From contig NC_092674.1 of NCBI RefSeq assembly GCF_964355755.1, forward strand, positions 16,499,001 through 16,563,000: DNA of 64,000 bases, given 5' to 3'. Every line of letters begins with the position of its first letter. Within the stretch, counting starts at the first letter, position 1. Below, piece after piece: positions 1-54,559 of the stretch. The position numbers and the translations under genes are program-made. Below the pieces are notes generated by a model. That model did not search any database. It was not told the DNA's origin and saw nothing but the letters and a program-made list of their open reading frames with translations. The stretch comes from Antedon mediterranea (lineage: Eukaryota > Echinodermata > Crinoidea > Comatulida > Antedonidae).

Positions 1-156
1 AAACTCGTTACAAAATCAATACTTAATCATAATTTCAATTCTCTTTTAACTGAAATCACATCATTACTAAACAAATCTCATCAAAAATACGTAGACTATG
101 CTATCATTAATTTAGCAAATGTCGTAATTTAAAAATAATCTTGCAAAAAAATTAAA

Positions 157-3100
157 TCAGTAATTCGTTGCATTATACAAACGTTTTATGAATCGTTTTG
201 GCGATCCACTTATCGGTATCTGTTTATCTTTAATGATCTCTTTAATCAATTTATCTGTATCGTTATATCTGTCAATATTCCACCAAAATTGGCGATCATT
301 AGATTCGTGTTTTGTTTCATCAGTGTTGCGTTTGGCTGAAGTCGGTTTAGAATACGAAACTAAAACTTGGAAATGTCCTGCTTTAAATCTACCTCGGTTT
401 AATGTCATAATTGAATCATTAGGTGCTGTCATAATTAGATTAGTTTGTTCCTTGATTTGTTCTTCTTTCATTTGGAATGGGGCTGCTAATCCCATGTTAT
501 TCTCTACACAGTCAATGTAAGGTTGAAAGTTAAGGGGTTCTACTTTAGTTGGATGTGTAAGGGTATCTGATTGCAATTGGGTGGGTGTCCTATCATGTTC
601 GTCTACAAATTCAACATTGGTTTCGTCATTTACTACATTAATGGTGTTTTGGATTTTATCGTTATTATCATCGGTGGGTTCATTCAACAATTGTTTAAGT
701 TTTTGGAGATGTGTAAAATTTTTGCGTTCTTTGGGTGTTCTCATAAAACAGGGTTTCAGTCTGTTATAATTGAATACGTCGCGAAGTATTTCTCCTTTAA
801 TCGTCGCTAGGATGTAGTGTGTTCTGTCTAGTACTTCATGAATCACTAATGGTCCGACCCATTCTGCGGCGATTTTCTTTGAATTTGCCGTTAGTGATGA
901 TGATGTTGGCTTGTATAAATATACGAGTTGTCCTACTGAGTAAATTGGACATTTTTCTAAGCGTTGGGAAATTTTTGAGTTTTGGACGTTTTGTTGTGTT
1001 CGCTGTAATTGTAGCATTGTCTGTGAAATGTTTTGAAATTTCTTCTTGAGATGTTCAAAGTATTCTTCATAGGAATGAGACAATCCTGAAATAGGGTTAA
1101 ATGCTAATGAGGTCAAACTTGGAGGTTGGCGGCCAAAAACTAATTCGTAAGGGGAGTGGTTTCCTAGATGTGGGGATGAAAACGAGTTATAGGCATAACA
1201 TGTTGTTGATACAAATCTAACCCAATCTGTTCCGAATTGGTTAAGGTTCACTTTTAACAGGTCCGATACGGTGCGGATATGACGTTCAACTTGTAAACTA
1301 CCGTGATTGTGGACGCTGATGATTTTCCTATCAATATTAAGGGTGTTACATAATAGTGTTAATAATTTTCCTGTAAGGGAGGTTGCTGCATCTGAAATAA
1401 GACGAGATGGGGGTCCAAAAATACTGATGACCTTTTGAATTAGTGCTTCACAAATTGTTTCGGCATCAATGGATTTCAAAGGTACACAAATCAAAAATCT
1501 AGTTATCTCATCACATACTACCATAATATGTTTAAAACCTGAAGGTGATGTTGGCATACTCTTAAAATCTAGACTGAGTGTATGAAAGGGACGGTAAGTT
1601 GCTGGTACTCGATCGTGTAAAGGACGTAATTTATCGGTTTTGGGACGAAATTGTTGACATCTAAGACACGCTTGGGTATAATTGTTGACTTTCTCGAACA
1701 TAAGGGGCATGTAAAATAATTTCCTAATGGTAAGGTAAGTACGCATCGTACCTTGGTGGCTACTTAACAAATTGTCGTGATACTGAGAAATAACGGTCTC
1801 GGCTAAGTTTTCAGGAACAGCTAATTGCAATACAAATTCTCCACCTTTATCTTGGAAAAATAAACGGAATAGTAAACCGTTGCACAATATGTACTGCTCT
1901 GACTTATTCTGAACTGCACGAGCTGCTTTCTTATCAGCTGGAAGGATATCATGAACTAAATAATCGTAAACTGGCTTAAAAAATGGTGAAGTTTCTTGTT
2001 CAACACGTAATTGTTTAACGTCTACTGGGAGGTTATAATCTCTAATTATCTTTCTTTGAATAACATCCATTAATCTATCTAAGTCTTGTTGTTTTGGGAT
2101 GTGTGCTGACTTAAATTCAGTTATGTTGGGTACTAGTGGTTTGGGCGATGTATACAATTCAACTGGTACATTTCGATGTGTAGTGTCTTTGCTTTGCTTA
2201 TTTTTGTCTACTAGTCGTTCCTCTGGAGGTTGTCGAATGTTTACATTACGTATTGGGGGTGGTGTTACAATGGGTGGCGTTGTGATGGGCGGTGATCGAT
2301 GTGCGTTTGTTTGTTGTCTCGTGATTATTTGCGGTGTAGCGGTAGGTTGAGGTGTAGGTCGCGTGTTTGTTGTCACTGGGTTTTGATTAATGACGGGCGT
2401 TTGTTTGGGTTTGGGTTTATGTAGGTCAGGTATATTTATTCCCATTTGCTTGGCGTATGACCTTGTTACTGGTCTGCTAGTAGATGTGTTTGTAATCGGG
2501 TTAAGAGATGCAGTCTCTGTAATATTAAATGCAATGGGTACAACTTGATCAATTTCGGAATCGTCATCACGAGGGGCTCGGGAGAGGAAATCTGCTAAAA
2601 CTAATTCAGTTCCTTTCTTATAACCAATTTGGAAAATGTATCCGGACAATCGTAATATTAGTTTCTGTAAACGGGGTGTACATGGCTGATCTTTTGAATT
2701 CCAAATTTGTACAATTGCTGAGTGGTCTACGAATGCATCAAATTCGCAACCCTTTAGTAAGTGTCGAAATGCTGAAACGTTAATGTAAAGTCCAAATAAC
2801 TCTAGTTCTGTGACGCTATATCGTTGACAGGCTTGTGGTAAGATTTTGGAATAATAACCTATTATGTGTTCTTTACCGTTTACTGTTTGTGTTAAATATG
2901 AACCTGTTGCGGTTCTTGAAGTGTCGCTATATAGCGTAAATCTACCTTCTTTTCTAGGCATTTGAAGAGTTGGTGGTTTAACCATTAAGTGTTTAATTTC
3001 GTCAAATGCTTTCTGGTGTTCAGTAGACCAACAAAATTTTCGGCGTTTGCTTGCGAGTGTGTGTAACGGACGTAAAATTGATTGTATTTGAGGGAAAAAA

Positions 3101-3966
3101 TGGGATACATAATTTACTGCACCAATAAATCGTTTAGTTTCTTTATGGGTTCGTGGGACTGGCAAATTTCGGATAGCTGCACACCTGTCGCCTAATGGTG
3201 TGATACATGCGTGTCCTGAAGAATTAATCAGGATGGTGTGTCCCATATATTGCACTTTATTCTTGAATAACTTACATTTCTTTGGGCAAATTCTAAAACC
3301 ATTTAATTGTAGGGCTTGTAAAACGGAAACAAGGTGCTGCTTATGAGCAAATTTGTCTTGGCTAAATAAAATAATATCATCATGATGGGCGATACAGAAT
3401 TCTCTAGAATTTGGGATTTCATTTAAAATTTCGTCAATCTTTGCTTGAAATATACCTGGTGAAACGTTTAATCCTTGTGCTAATCTCTTATAATAATAAT
3501 GTTTTCCACCATGATATGAAGCTATACCTGTGTATTGTTGGGCATGTTCGGCTAATGGTACACAGTGGAACGCTGATTTCAAATCAATTACGCTAAGAAT
3601 CTGTGCATTAGCGTTACCTATTGTTTTCAAAGTTTCGGCCAATAATGGGAATGGGTGATTAATACGTTTTATCCTGGAATTTAGATAGCGAAAGTCTGTG
3701 ACAACTCTTTTATCTTTTGAATTTTTCTTTGAAACAAGAAGGACAGGGGAAGTATACGATTGGTGTCCTACTGCTAAGATTCCTAATTTGACTAATTTGT
3801 TCAATTCGGCCTCAATAACATGTTTGTCTTTGTCTGTCGCAAAGTATGGGCGAATAAAAAATGGTTCATCGTTAGAGAGGTGTATGTCAGCTTTGAAGTT
3901 TGGGCAGCTAGATAGTTCACCGTATAGTGAAAATGCGTTTCTGTTTTGTTGTAAGGTTTTATACAA
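157..3966 (-). CDS. pol: Gypsy pol: reverse transcriptase, RNase H, integrase
   Basis: A 1269-codon open frame. RT comes first (about residues 30-270): the first catalytic aspartate is in DLKSAF, and the palm motif reads AHHDDIIL where the family normally has YxDD. RNase H follows (LYSDTS, TELELFGL, FVDHSA). A proline/threonine-rich linker of ~110 residues comes next. Integrase has an HH-CC zinc finger ending CLRCQQ and a DDE core with D in LSLDF, D in ISDAAT and E in QVERHIR. The C-terminal ~150 residues are charged and match no domain I recognise. The frame is open from codon TTG at 3966, and the true start is likely a frameshift product from the upstream protease frame. The HHDD change makes RT activity uncertain, although everything else looks intact. 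Confidence 0.9.
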   Translation of the reverse strand: MYKTLQQNRNAFSLYGELSSCPNFKADIHLSNDEPFFIRPYFATDKDKHVIEAELNKLVKLGILAVGHQSYTSPVLLVSKKNSKDKRVVTDFRYLNSRIKRINHPFPLLAETLKTIGNANAQILSVIDLKSAFHCVPLAEHAQQYTGIASYHGGKHYYYKRLAQGLNVSPGIFQAKIDEILNEIPNSREFCIAHHDDIILFSQDKFAHKQHLVSVLQALQLNGFRICPKKCKLFKNKVQYMGHTILINSSGHACITPLGDRCAAIRNLPVPRTHKETKRFIGAVNYVSHFFPQIQSILRPLHTLASKRRKFCWSTEHQKAFDEIKHLMVKPPTLQMPRKEGRFTLYSDTSRTATGSYLTQTVNGKEHIIGYYSKILPQACQRYSVTELELFGLYINVSAFRHLLKGCEFDAFVDHSAIVQIWNSKDQPCTPRLQKLILRLSGYIFQIGYKKGTELVLADFLSRAPRDDDSEIDQVVPIAFNITETASLNPITNTSTSRPVTRSYAKQMGINIPDLHKPKPKQTPVINQNPVTTNTRPTPQPTATPQIITRQQTNAHRSPPITTPPIVTPPPIRNVNIRQPPEERLVDKNKQSKDTTHRNVPVELYTSPKPLVPNITEFKSAHIPKQQDLDRLMDVIQRKIIRDYNLPVDVKQLRVEQETSPFFKPVYDYLVHDILPADKKAARAVQNKSEQYILCNGLLFRLFFQDKGGEFVLQLAVPENLAETVISQYHDNLLSSHQGTMRTYLTIRKLFYMPLMFEKVNNYTQACLRCQQFRPKTDKLRPLHDRVPATYRPFHTLSLDFKSMPTSPSGFKHIMVVCDEITRFLICVPLKSIDAETICEALIQKVISIFGPPSRLISDAATSLTGKLLTLLCNTLNIDRKIISVHNHGSLQVERHIRTVSDLLKVNLNQFGTDWVRFVSTTCYAYNSFSSPHLGNHSPYELVFGRQPPSLTSLAFNPISGLSHSYEEYFEHLKKKFQNISQTMLQLQRTQQNVQNSKISQRLEKCPIYSVGQLVYLYKPTSSSLTANSKKIAAEWVGPLVIHEVLDRTHYILATIKGEILRDVFNYNRLKPCFMRTPKERKNFTHLQKLKQLLNEPTDDNNDKIQNTINVVNDETNVEFVDEHDRTPTQLQSDTLTHPTKVEPLNFQPYIDCVENNMGLAAPFQMKEEQIKEQTNLIMTAPNDSIMTLNRGRFKAGHFQVLVSYSKPTSAKRNTDETKHESNDRQFWWNIDRYNDTDKLIKEIIKDKQIPISGSPKRFIKRLYNATNY

Positions 3967-3979
3967 ATCTTCTTTTTCT

Positions 3980-4774
3980 CTATGTATGTGTTAAAACGCT
4001 GTCTGTTAAATCAACTTGTTTTCTAATTATTTCTTCCTCGGTTAAAGTTAGCAATGGGTCTGTACGTTCTAAATGTGGGTACTTGTTTGCGTTGTCATTG
4101 GTCAACTTTATTCTATCAATTGGTAGGTCGTTAGTAACTGTTACAAGGTTGGTTAAGTGAAGGCTCGCGATAGGTTGATGTGTATTTAGAGATACGTTTC
4201 TGTTTGTGTTGTTAGTGATATCAATGTTGGTTTCTCCTCTATGTAATTTTACTAACATATCTGATGGACAAAGTTTTGAAATATGGGTGGTTGCATGTAG
4301 AACAACATCAGAATTGCGTACGAAGGCGGGAACCCTTCCTTTTAATTTAACTGTTTTAGTATCACCGGGTTTAAGAAAAATCTTGTGTACTGGACGAAAG
4401 CTAAAAATCTTTGGTCTAATGCGAAATGTGTTTTCCTTAAAATTTAAAGTACCGTCGAGTTCAGACAATGTTTCGGTTCCAAGTATCAGGTCAATACCTG
4501 TCAAATTTTTAACGATTAATGCTGAAATTTTAAATTTGTGTCCTTGGATAATTAATTCGAATTGCACTAAGTGGTTGGCATATAAGAAGTCACCGTTACC
4601 TAATCGAAATTTGGTTGTGTTCACTTTAACTGGCTTTAAACGCGATAAATAAAGTGAGGAATTAACGTACGATTGTGAGATTATAGTTCTAGTTGAACCA
4701 CTGTCAAATAAAGTTAAAACATTTCTACCATCTGGTAAATTTCCTTTAACGTAATTTCTGTCGTTAAGTAACAA
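3980..4774 (-). CDS. Gypsy aspartic protease
   Basis: About 265 codons with the retropepsin active-site motif LFDSGSTRTII near the N terminus and a later IDLILGTETL segment, as in retropepsin folds. The protein would process Gag and Pol during particle maturation. The frame has no clear ATG. It is open upstream through the gag stop codon, in the -1 frame relative to gag, so it is probably expressed by frameshifting. It ends 13 bases before the pol frame begins, and pol is +1 relative to it. The C-terminal half (the 140s to 264) is long for a bare retropepsin and its role is not recognised. Confidence 0.8.
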   Translation of the reverse strand: MLLNDRNYVKGNLPDGRNVLTLFDSGSTRTIISQSYVNSSLYLSRLKPVKVNTTKFRLGNGDFLYANHLVQFELIIQGHKFKISALIVKNLTGIDLILGTETLSELDGTLNFKENTFRIRPKIFSFRPVHKIFLKPGDTKTVKLKGRVPAFVRNSDVVLHATTHISKLCPSDMLVKLHRGETNIDITNNTNRNVSLNTHQPIASLHLTNLVTVTNDLPIDRIKLTNDNANKYPHLERTDPLLTLTEEEIIRKQVDLTDSVLTHT

Positions 4775-4863
4775 ATCAATATTATCTGAATTTCCTAAGT
4801 ATTTTGCCTTAAAATTGTCGTATTTAGTATGGGGGGCCAGATTATAGGCGGCATCTAGTCCCC

Positions 4864-4876
4864 TTTTTAAAAATCC
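4864..4876 (-). promoter_or_regulatory. Candidate -1 frameshift site at gag stop
   Basis: On the minus strand the run GGATTTTTAAAAAGGGG contains the gag stop (GAT TTT TAA). Slipping back one base gives GGA TTT TTA AAA AGG, which continues open into the protease frame. This is seen directly. That it is used in translation is inference. No downstream pseudoknot was established. Confidence 0.45.
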
Positions 4877-5832
4877 TGCTGGTGGCTAGGGTAGTAATTG
4901 TTTGACTGTTGGTATGGGTATGGCGGGGGATAGTTTCCGTAAGAGCGGGATTGTTGTCGGCAGTGCCTTGCTATGTGGCCTGGTTTCCCGCAGTAATAAC
5001 AGGTTGGGGGAGGTTGTCTATATCTTGGGGTCGGTGGGGTCTGGAATCGGGGTTTGTATGGGCTTGGGCTTCGGTTTCGTCTTGGGATATAATTTCGGGT
5101 GGGGGAACGTGAGCGTCGAGTATCATCATTAAGGGATCGTTTTGTTGTGGCCATGTCTAACTTGAGAGAATTTATCTCATGTTGGAGCGATTCGAGACTA
5201 TTAGGCCTATCTGTTTCCTTATTGATATTGAATGAAACTTCCCGTGTGGCATCATCTACGGAAAGGTCAAGGTAATTTTGTGTGCTATTTACAATATTTT
5301 CAATAGTGGCATCGATTGGGGTGGACATGGCTACAGCTGCTCTACATTTTGGTGGAAGGGTCGAAATAAATTTATTCTTTATCTGCTGGTCAGCGTATCC
5401 AATTCTGTCTGCGGCTTGTTTGATTTTGGTTAAATGCTTTTCGGCGTTGTCGCCAGTGGTGTATGTAATTGAATCGTATTCTCTTATGTGCGCATAGATT
5501 GATTTGTTTTTACTAAACCTGTTGATGAATTGGGTTTTTAAGGATTCTAGTGAATCGAACTGCTTTCCCTCAATCCAGAGTCTAGCTTGGCCCTGAAGGC
5601 TACGTTTAAAAATACTTATTACATTAATTAATTGGGCATTGTTTACAGGGTTTTCTAACGCGTGGGCCTCAAGGTAGTCGGTAAACGATAAGTAATGTGC
5701 ACTACATTGGTCGTGATCGGTTATGGAACCGTCATATCTTTTGGGAAGGAAATCGGTTTGTCTTAGGTGGGGCACGGGGTGAGGATTGACGGGCTCATTT
5801 AAAATTACTTCGTTATCAACAACGTCGACCAT
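4867..5832 (-). CDS. gag: Gypsy Gag with CCHC zinc knuckle
   Basis: A 321-codon open frame starting at ATG 5832. The N-terminal ~200 residues are a capsid-like region (FINRFSKNKS, LTKIKQAADRIGY). An Arg/Pro-rich basic tract follows, then a single retroviral-type zinc knuckle CYYCGKPGHIARHC near residues 277-290, and a Tyr/Gln/Pro-rich tail. Gag would package element RNA. Its stop codon lies inside a T5A5 run that could serve as a -1 slippage site into protease. Confidence 0.88.
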   Translation of the reverse strand: MVDVVDNEVILNEPVNPHPVPHLRQTDFLPKRYDGSITDHDQCSAHYLSFTDYLEAHALENPVNNAQLINVISIFKRSLQGQARLWIEGKQFDSLESLKTQFINRFSKNKSIYAHIREYDSITYTTGDNAEKHLTKIKQAADRIGYADQQIKNKFISTLPPKCRAAVAMSTPIDATIENIVNSTQNYLDLSVDDATREVSFNINKETDRPNSLESLQHEINSLKLDMATTKRSLNDDTRRSRSPTRNYIPRRNRSPSPYKPRFQTPPTPRYRQPPPTCYYCGKPGHIARHCRQQSRSYGNYPPPYPYQQSNNYYPSHQQDF

Positions 5833-5950
5833 ACTTTATAATATTAATTATTCAAAATATCAAAACAATTTAGTGTATATATATGTAAACTCTCACTTTT
5901 TCAATCAAGGTTACAAATCAAAATTCGAAATGGTTTCGACTTACCCCAAA

Positions 5951-6127
5951 TGCTTCGGATCCAATTAAAAATGAATTAAAGGAATGCAAAAAGTGTTCAA
6001 AAATGTATAAATGTTCAAACAACGAATTAAAGAAATGTTAAAGTGCTCATCAATGTTCAAATTTTCCGAATTCCGAATTCCGATACAAAGGTCAATTTCT
6101 TAAATATAAAAGTATATCTTTATATCA
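5951..6127 (-). repeat. Possible 5' LTR (~177 bp) of gypsy element 1
   Basis: On the minus strand this interval starts TGTGATATAAAG, exactly where the LINE ORF is interrupted, and ends GAAGCA. Two bases later comes TGGGGTAAGTCGAAACC (5948-5932), a plausible tRNA primer-binding site. No second LTR copy is in the window, so the boundary is an inference. The primer tRNA was not identified. Confidence 0.35.
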
Positions 6128-7654
6128 CATTATATACGCCATATAAACAGTCAACAGATCATTAATTAAGATTCCTGATTTCTTCAAAATGCACAAGGAA
6201 AATAAACGTCTAGAAGCTCTAGACACAATATTATTAGTGTTAAGTTCCCATTTCAGGTCATTTTGAATGATTACACCAAGAAGCGTCATGTGATCAACTA
6301 TTTGTAAAATGGAACCACTCAGACTAAAAGAAGGCGATATAATATCATCCGACTTGTCTTTAAGAAAATTGACAACCAAGATATGGCATTTGGAGGGTTG
6401 GGGTATCATATTATTGGATGAACACCAAACACTCAGATCATCTAACAGGGATTGCATGGAAGGCAAATCACCTTTGCGAACGACCTCCCCAAGGGTGAGG
6501 TCATCCACATATTTCCATCGTCTGCAGCAATCAACACAAGCATCGTTAATAAGTACTAGGAAAAGTACAGGGCCAAGCAATGTCCCCTGTGGGACACCAC
6601 AAGTCAGTGACTTGGAAGATGACAAAATCTCAGCAAACTTGGTGTTGAGAGAACGGGAAGTGAGAAAGCTGCAGACGATGGGAATTATGGACGACCTCAC
6701 ACCCAGTTCAATCAACTTTATAAAAATAACATTATGATCAACACGATCAAAAGCTTTAGTAAAGTCAGTGGCACATAGGTTAACATAACATTTACCCTTC
6801 TCAACATCTTTGAGTGTAGAGTCAATAAGACTAACAAGATAGTGAGTTGAGGAAGCCTTTTTCCTACTACCAAATTGACGAGAATCTAATTTACCCTTAA
6901 TATCTTCAAGAATCCACTTAACAATAAAAGATTCAAATACCCTGGCAAGAATATAGGTAAGGGAAATAGGTCTAAGGTCAGAGACAGAACTAGCATTCAC
7001 AATTTTAGGAATGGGAACTGCAGTAGCCCTTTTCCAAAGGTCGGGGAAAACACCATCCTTCAATGCATGATTGAAGATATCCGCAACAGGCTCAGCAAGT
7101 TCAGGAGCAAAATCTCTAGATAGTTTAATAGGGGGTTCATCTGGATGGCCAGCTTTGTTAGGCTTAAGATTACAAAGGGCTTTTAGGACCTGACCAGCAT
7201 ATATTAAAAGTGGTGGCCCAGGGGCTGGGAGATAAGCAGGCAAATCGTTTAAATTAAGAGGAGGGATGGCATTACAAACACTAAAGAAATGGGCATTAAT
7301 CTCAGAGGCAGTTTCAACTTTGGACAGCCCAGGCAAGGTGAAATTAGTATTTTTAGTCTTAAGATTACATAGTTGCTTAACACCTTTATGCCACATGGCA
7401 GGGTTGTTATAACGTTTAAGACTTAATAAGGAATTACAATAATATTTGTTTTTAGCCTTTCTAATACAATCTTGGACTAAGTTGCGAATTGAACGCCACT
7501 CATCCGTTCTACCAAACCTACGAAACAAATTTTGTCTAGAGTCAATTAATCTTCGAATCTTGTCGGACATCCAGGGCTTGTCAGCAGTGCGCTTGTTCCT
7601 AATCAGCACAGGAGAGATCTTGTTAAAAGCACCATTCAAAATTGAAGAGAACAT
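6128..7654 (-). pseudogene. Non-LTR retrotransposon (jockey/CR1-like) reverse transcriptase, interrupted by gypsy 1
   Basis: About 509 codons of LINE ORF2: the pre-RT region, then RT with ATDFTKAFD (catalytic Asp), GVPQGTLLGPVLF and a YVDD box in KYVDDLTL. The frame then stops at LTVYMAYIM, well before the usual RT C terminus, exactly at the proposed gypsy 5' LTR. The endonuclease half expected upstream is absent, so the LINE is also 5'-truncated (ending in 7655-7729). The rest of the LINE 3' end would lie left of the window, beyond the gypsy element. It sits in the intron before the first visible ABCC exon. Confidence 0.88.
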
Positions 7655-7729
7655 TTTGGTTTTTCAAATGTTTATGAAATTAATTTCATGTAAATTGTAA
7701 ACGAAGATTCTCAACTACTTTTCTTATAG

Positions 7730-52870
<45,141 letters not shown>

Positions 52871-52901
52871 AAAAGTTTTTAAAATGTCTAAGGCTATTCA
52901 A

Positions 52902-52907
52902 AATAAA
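52902..52907 (+). terminator. Poly(A) signal AATAAA of the ABCC gene
   Basis: A perfect AATAAA 32 bp after the TAA stop. It implies a very short 3' UTR. Weaker AT-rich alternatives follow to ~53060. Confidence 0.6.
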
Positions 52908-53109
52908 TTATATTATAGCCATGTTATATTAGAGAGGCCAAGACATAAATACGGAGGGTCTATATCAATTAATTGATATTGCAGACTTAAAAAAAAGAGA
53001 GTAAAATTAGGAGATTCTTTGATGTAGAATACGAATTGGAATAAAATTAAATAAGTATAAATGTTCAAGACATAAACACATCATCGGTATTATTATTCTT
53101 TAGGTCTTT

Positions 53110-53800
53110 ATACTGTTATTGCTCATAACAGTTGTTGAATGTGCTGGTGGTAAGCCATCAGCTATGAATGATGACATTTACAAAATAAGAGTAAAGCTTG
53201 TTGAAGGTTCATTTGCTGTCCCATGTTGTGAGCGAACACGATTAGAACAGACTGCCATTACACGATTTTACAGAAATAGGCATCGATATTCTCTGCGATG
53301 AGGTTCACAAGAACTATTTCTTGATGATAGGAGGGTACTGAGAACGTCTGAGCTTCGAAAGGTTGTCTCAGATGCGCATTTTAAAATCAAAGGATCTGGT
53401 GCAAGACGTCTAAATCACAAGCTCAAAGAGAGTGTTTCTGGCCTATTAGAGAAAAGGCGTATCTTGCATCCAAACACATAAATAAAAGAGCAAAAATTAA
53501 TCAACAGCGACGACTTAAAATACCTATATATGAACTAGTGGACAACGTTTTTATAAAATTTCCATCAAAATCATCTCGAGTTTGTAGTAGGTTAAATGTT
53601 ACCTTAAAAATTATGAAAAGAAATTTAAAAAAGAATAAATACAAAGTAACATTTGTCCACCGTACTACAAAAGAAGACCCTGATATTACTGAGATAACGC
53701 TAGCACAACAGAAAAAAAGAGAATATCTTTATGGAAAAAGCAAATTACCGGTAATAAATCAAATTACTTTTTTACTATTGATCAACAGGCTCGATTAGAT
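53110..53800 (+). pseudogene. Decayed element protein, upstream of OTU domain
   Basis: Frames in series: VVECAGGKPSAMNDDIYKI (53119-53301), SELRKVVSDAHFKIKGSGAR to a stop at ~53480, and DNVFIKFPSKSSRVCSRL (53538-53798). They look like one broken protein continuing into the OTU region. The HxxxGxGARR segment faintly recalls integrase zinc-binding regions, but no CxxC is present, so the domain is not assigned. Confidence 0.4.
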
Positions 53801-53824
53801 TGATCATGATCAGTTTTCATACAA

Positions 53825-54205
53825 TCCGATTGGTGATGGAAATCTTCTGCGTTAACACATAAATTAAGAACTATTGACATAGATAGGTCTCGGAAGTTGT
53901 ACGATTTCTCCACATACATAACTCATTGTGGTCTTCATTCATCACAGAATCTCCACAAAGGTACCTAATCGAATTAAATGGTTCAAGATGGCACGTATGG
54001 CGATCAAATTACTCTCCAGGCCGTTTCGGATATTTTTAATGTACAAATATTTGTTGTTCATCTCTTAACCAAGGACTACACTGATAAAGTGGTATGAGGG
54101 AAAATGTTGTTTTCATTTAAAATTCCTTGCATTGTCATAGGACATTTAGCAGAAGGAAATGGTGAGCACTTTGTTTCACTCCGACATGATTTAGACAACT
54201 GATTT
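53825..54205 (+). pseudogene. OTU-type cysteine peptidase domain, broken
   Basis: Pieces in order: IGDGNLLR (normally GDGNC-LFRA, so the catalytic Cys is missing), DGTYGDQITLQAVSDIFN, then VQIFVVHLL, and after a frameshift IGHLAEGNGEHFVSLRHD with the catalytic His of GEH. This is the OTU deubiquitinase-like fold often carried by transposons. Stops and shifts mark it as dead. It probably belongs with 53110-53800 as one mobile-element protein. Confidence 0.7.
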
Positions 54206-54559
54206 CTATCATTAAAATCAGTACTCAAATTTTAATAGAGGATGAAATTTCTGAAAATGATGCTGCAAATCAAGATGTAACGTTTCCTAAGAGGAAGATG
54301 CTGAAAGCTCAAGTAGAGATTACGCAATTTCCGATGAACCGGGTGAAAACTTAGGTAACTTTCGCTGGGGGGGGGGGGGGGTGGAGGGAATATGAAAGCA
54401 CAAATTCCGATGAATCGGGTGAAAACTTACTTAGCAGTAACACAAATCAAGATGAACCTGCAGAATGTCAATTTACAAACTGCCATTCGAAATTTTAGTT
54501 CAGATTGCACAATATGCCACGAGACACGACATTTCATCTCGGCAATTCCTGCCATGTGT

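Larger units (their letters stand above)
1..6127 (-). mobile_element. Ty3/gypsy-type LTR retrotransposon 1, nested in a LINE, 3' LTR outside window
   Basis: Three long minus-strand ORFs in the order gag (5832-4867), protease (4774-3980) and RT-RNase H-integrase (3966-157) give the classic Ty3/gypsy layout. All three are open with no internal stop, so the copy looks young. No envelope ORF is seen. Bases 1-156 lie 3' of pol, are AT-rich and contain no recognisable LTR, so the 3' LTR must lie left of the window. The right end abuts a LINE reverse transcriptase that stops abruptly, which implies insertion into that LINE in the same orientation. The exact end at 6127 is inferred from a possible LTR boundary. 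Confidence 0.9.

Noticed and set aside
188-3994. Several + strand open frames across the gypsy pol
   Set aside because: Antisense shadows of the intact minus-strand pol.
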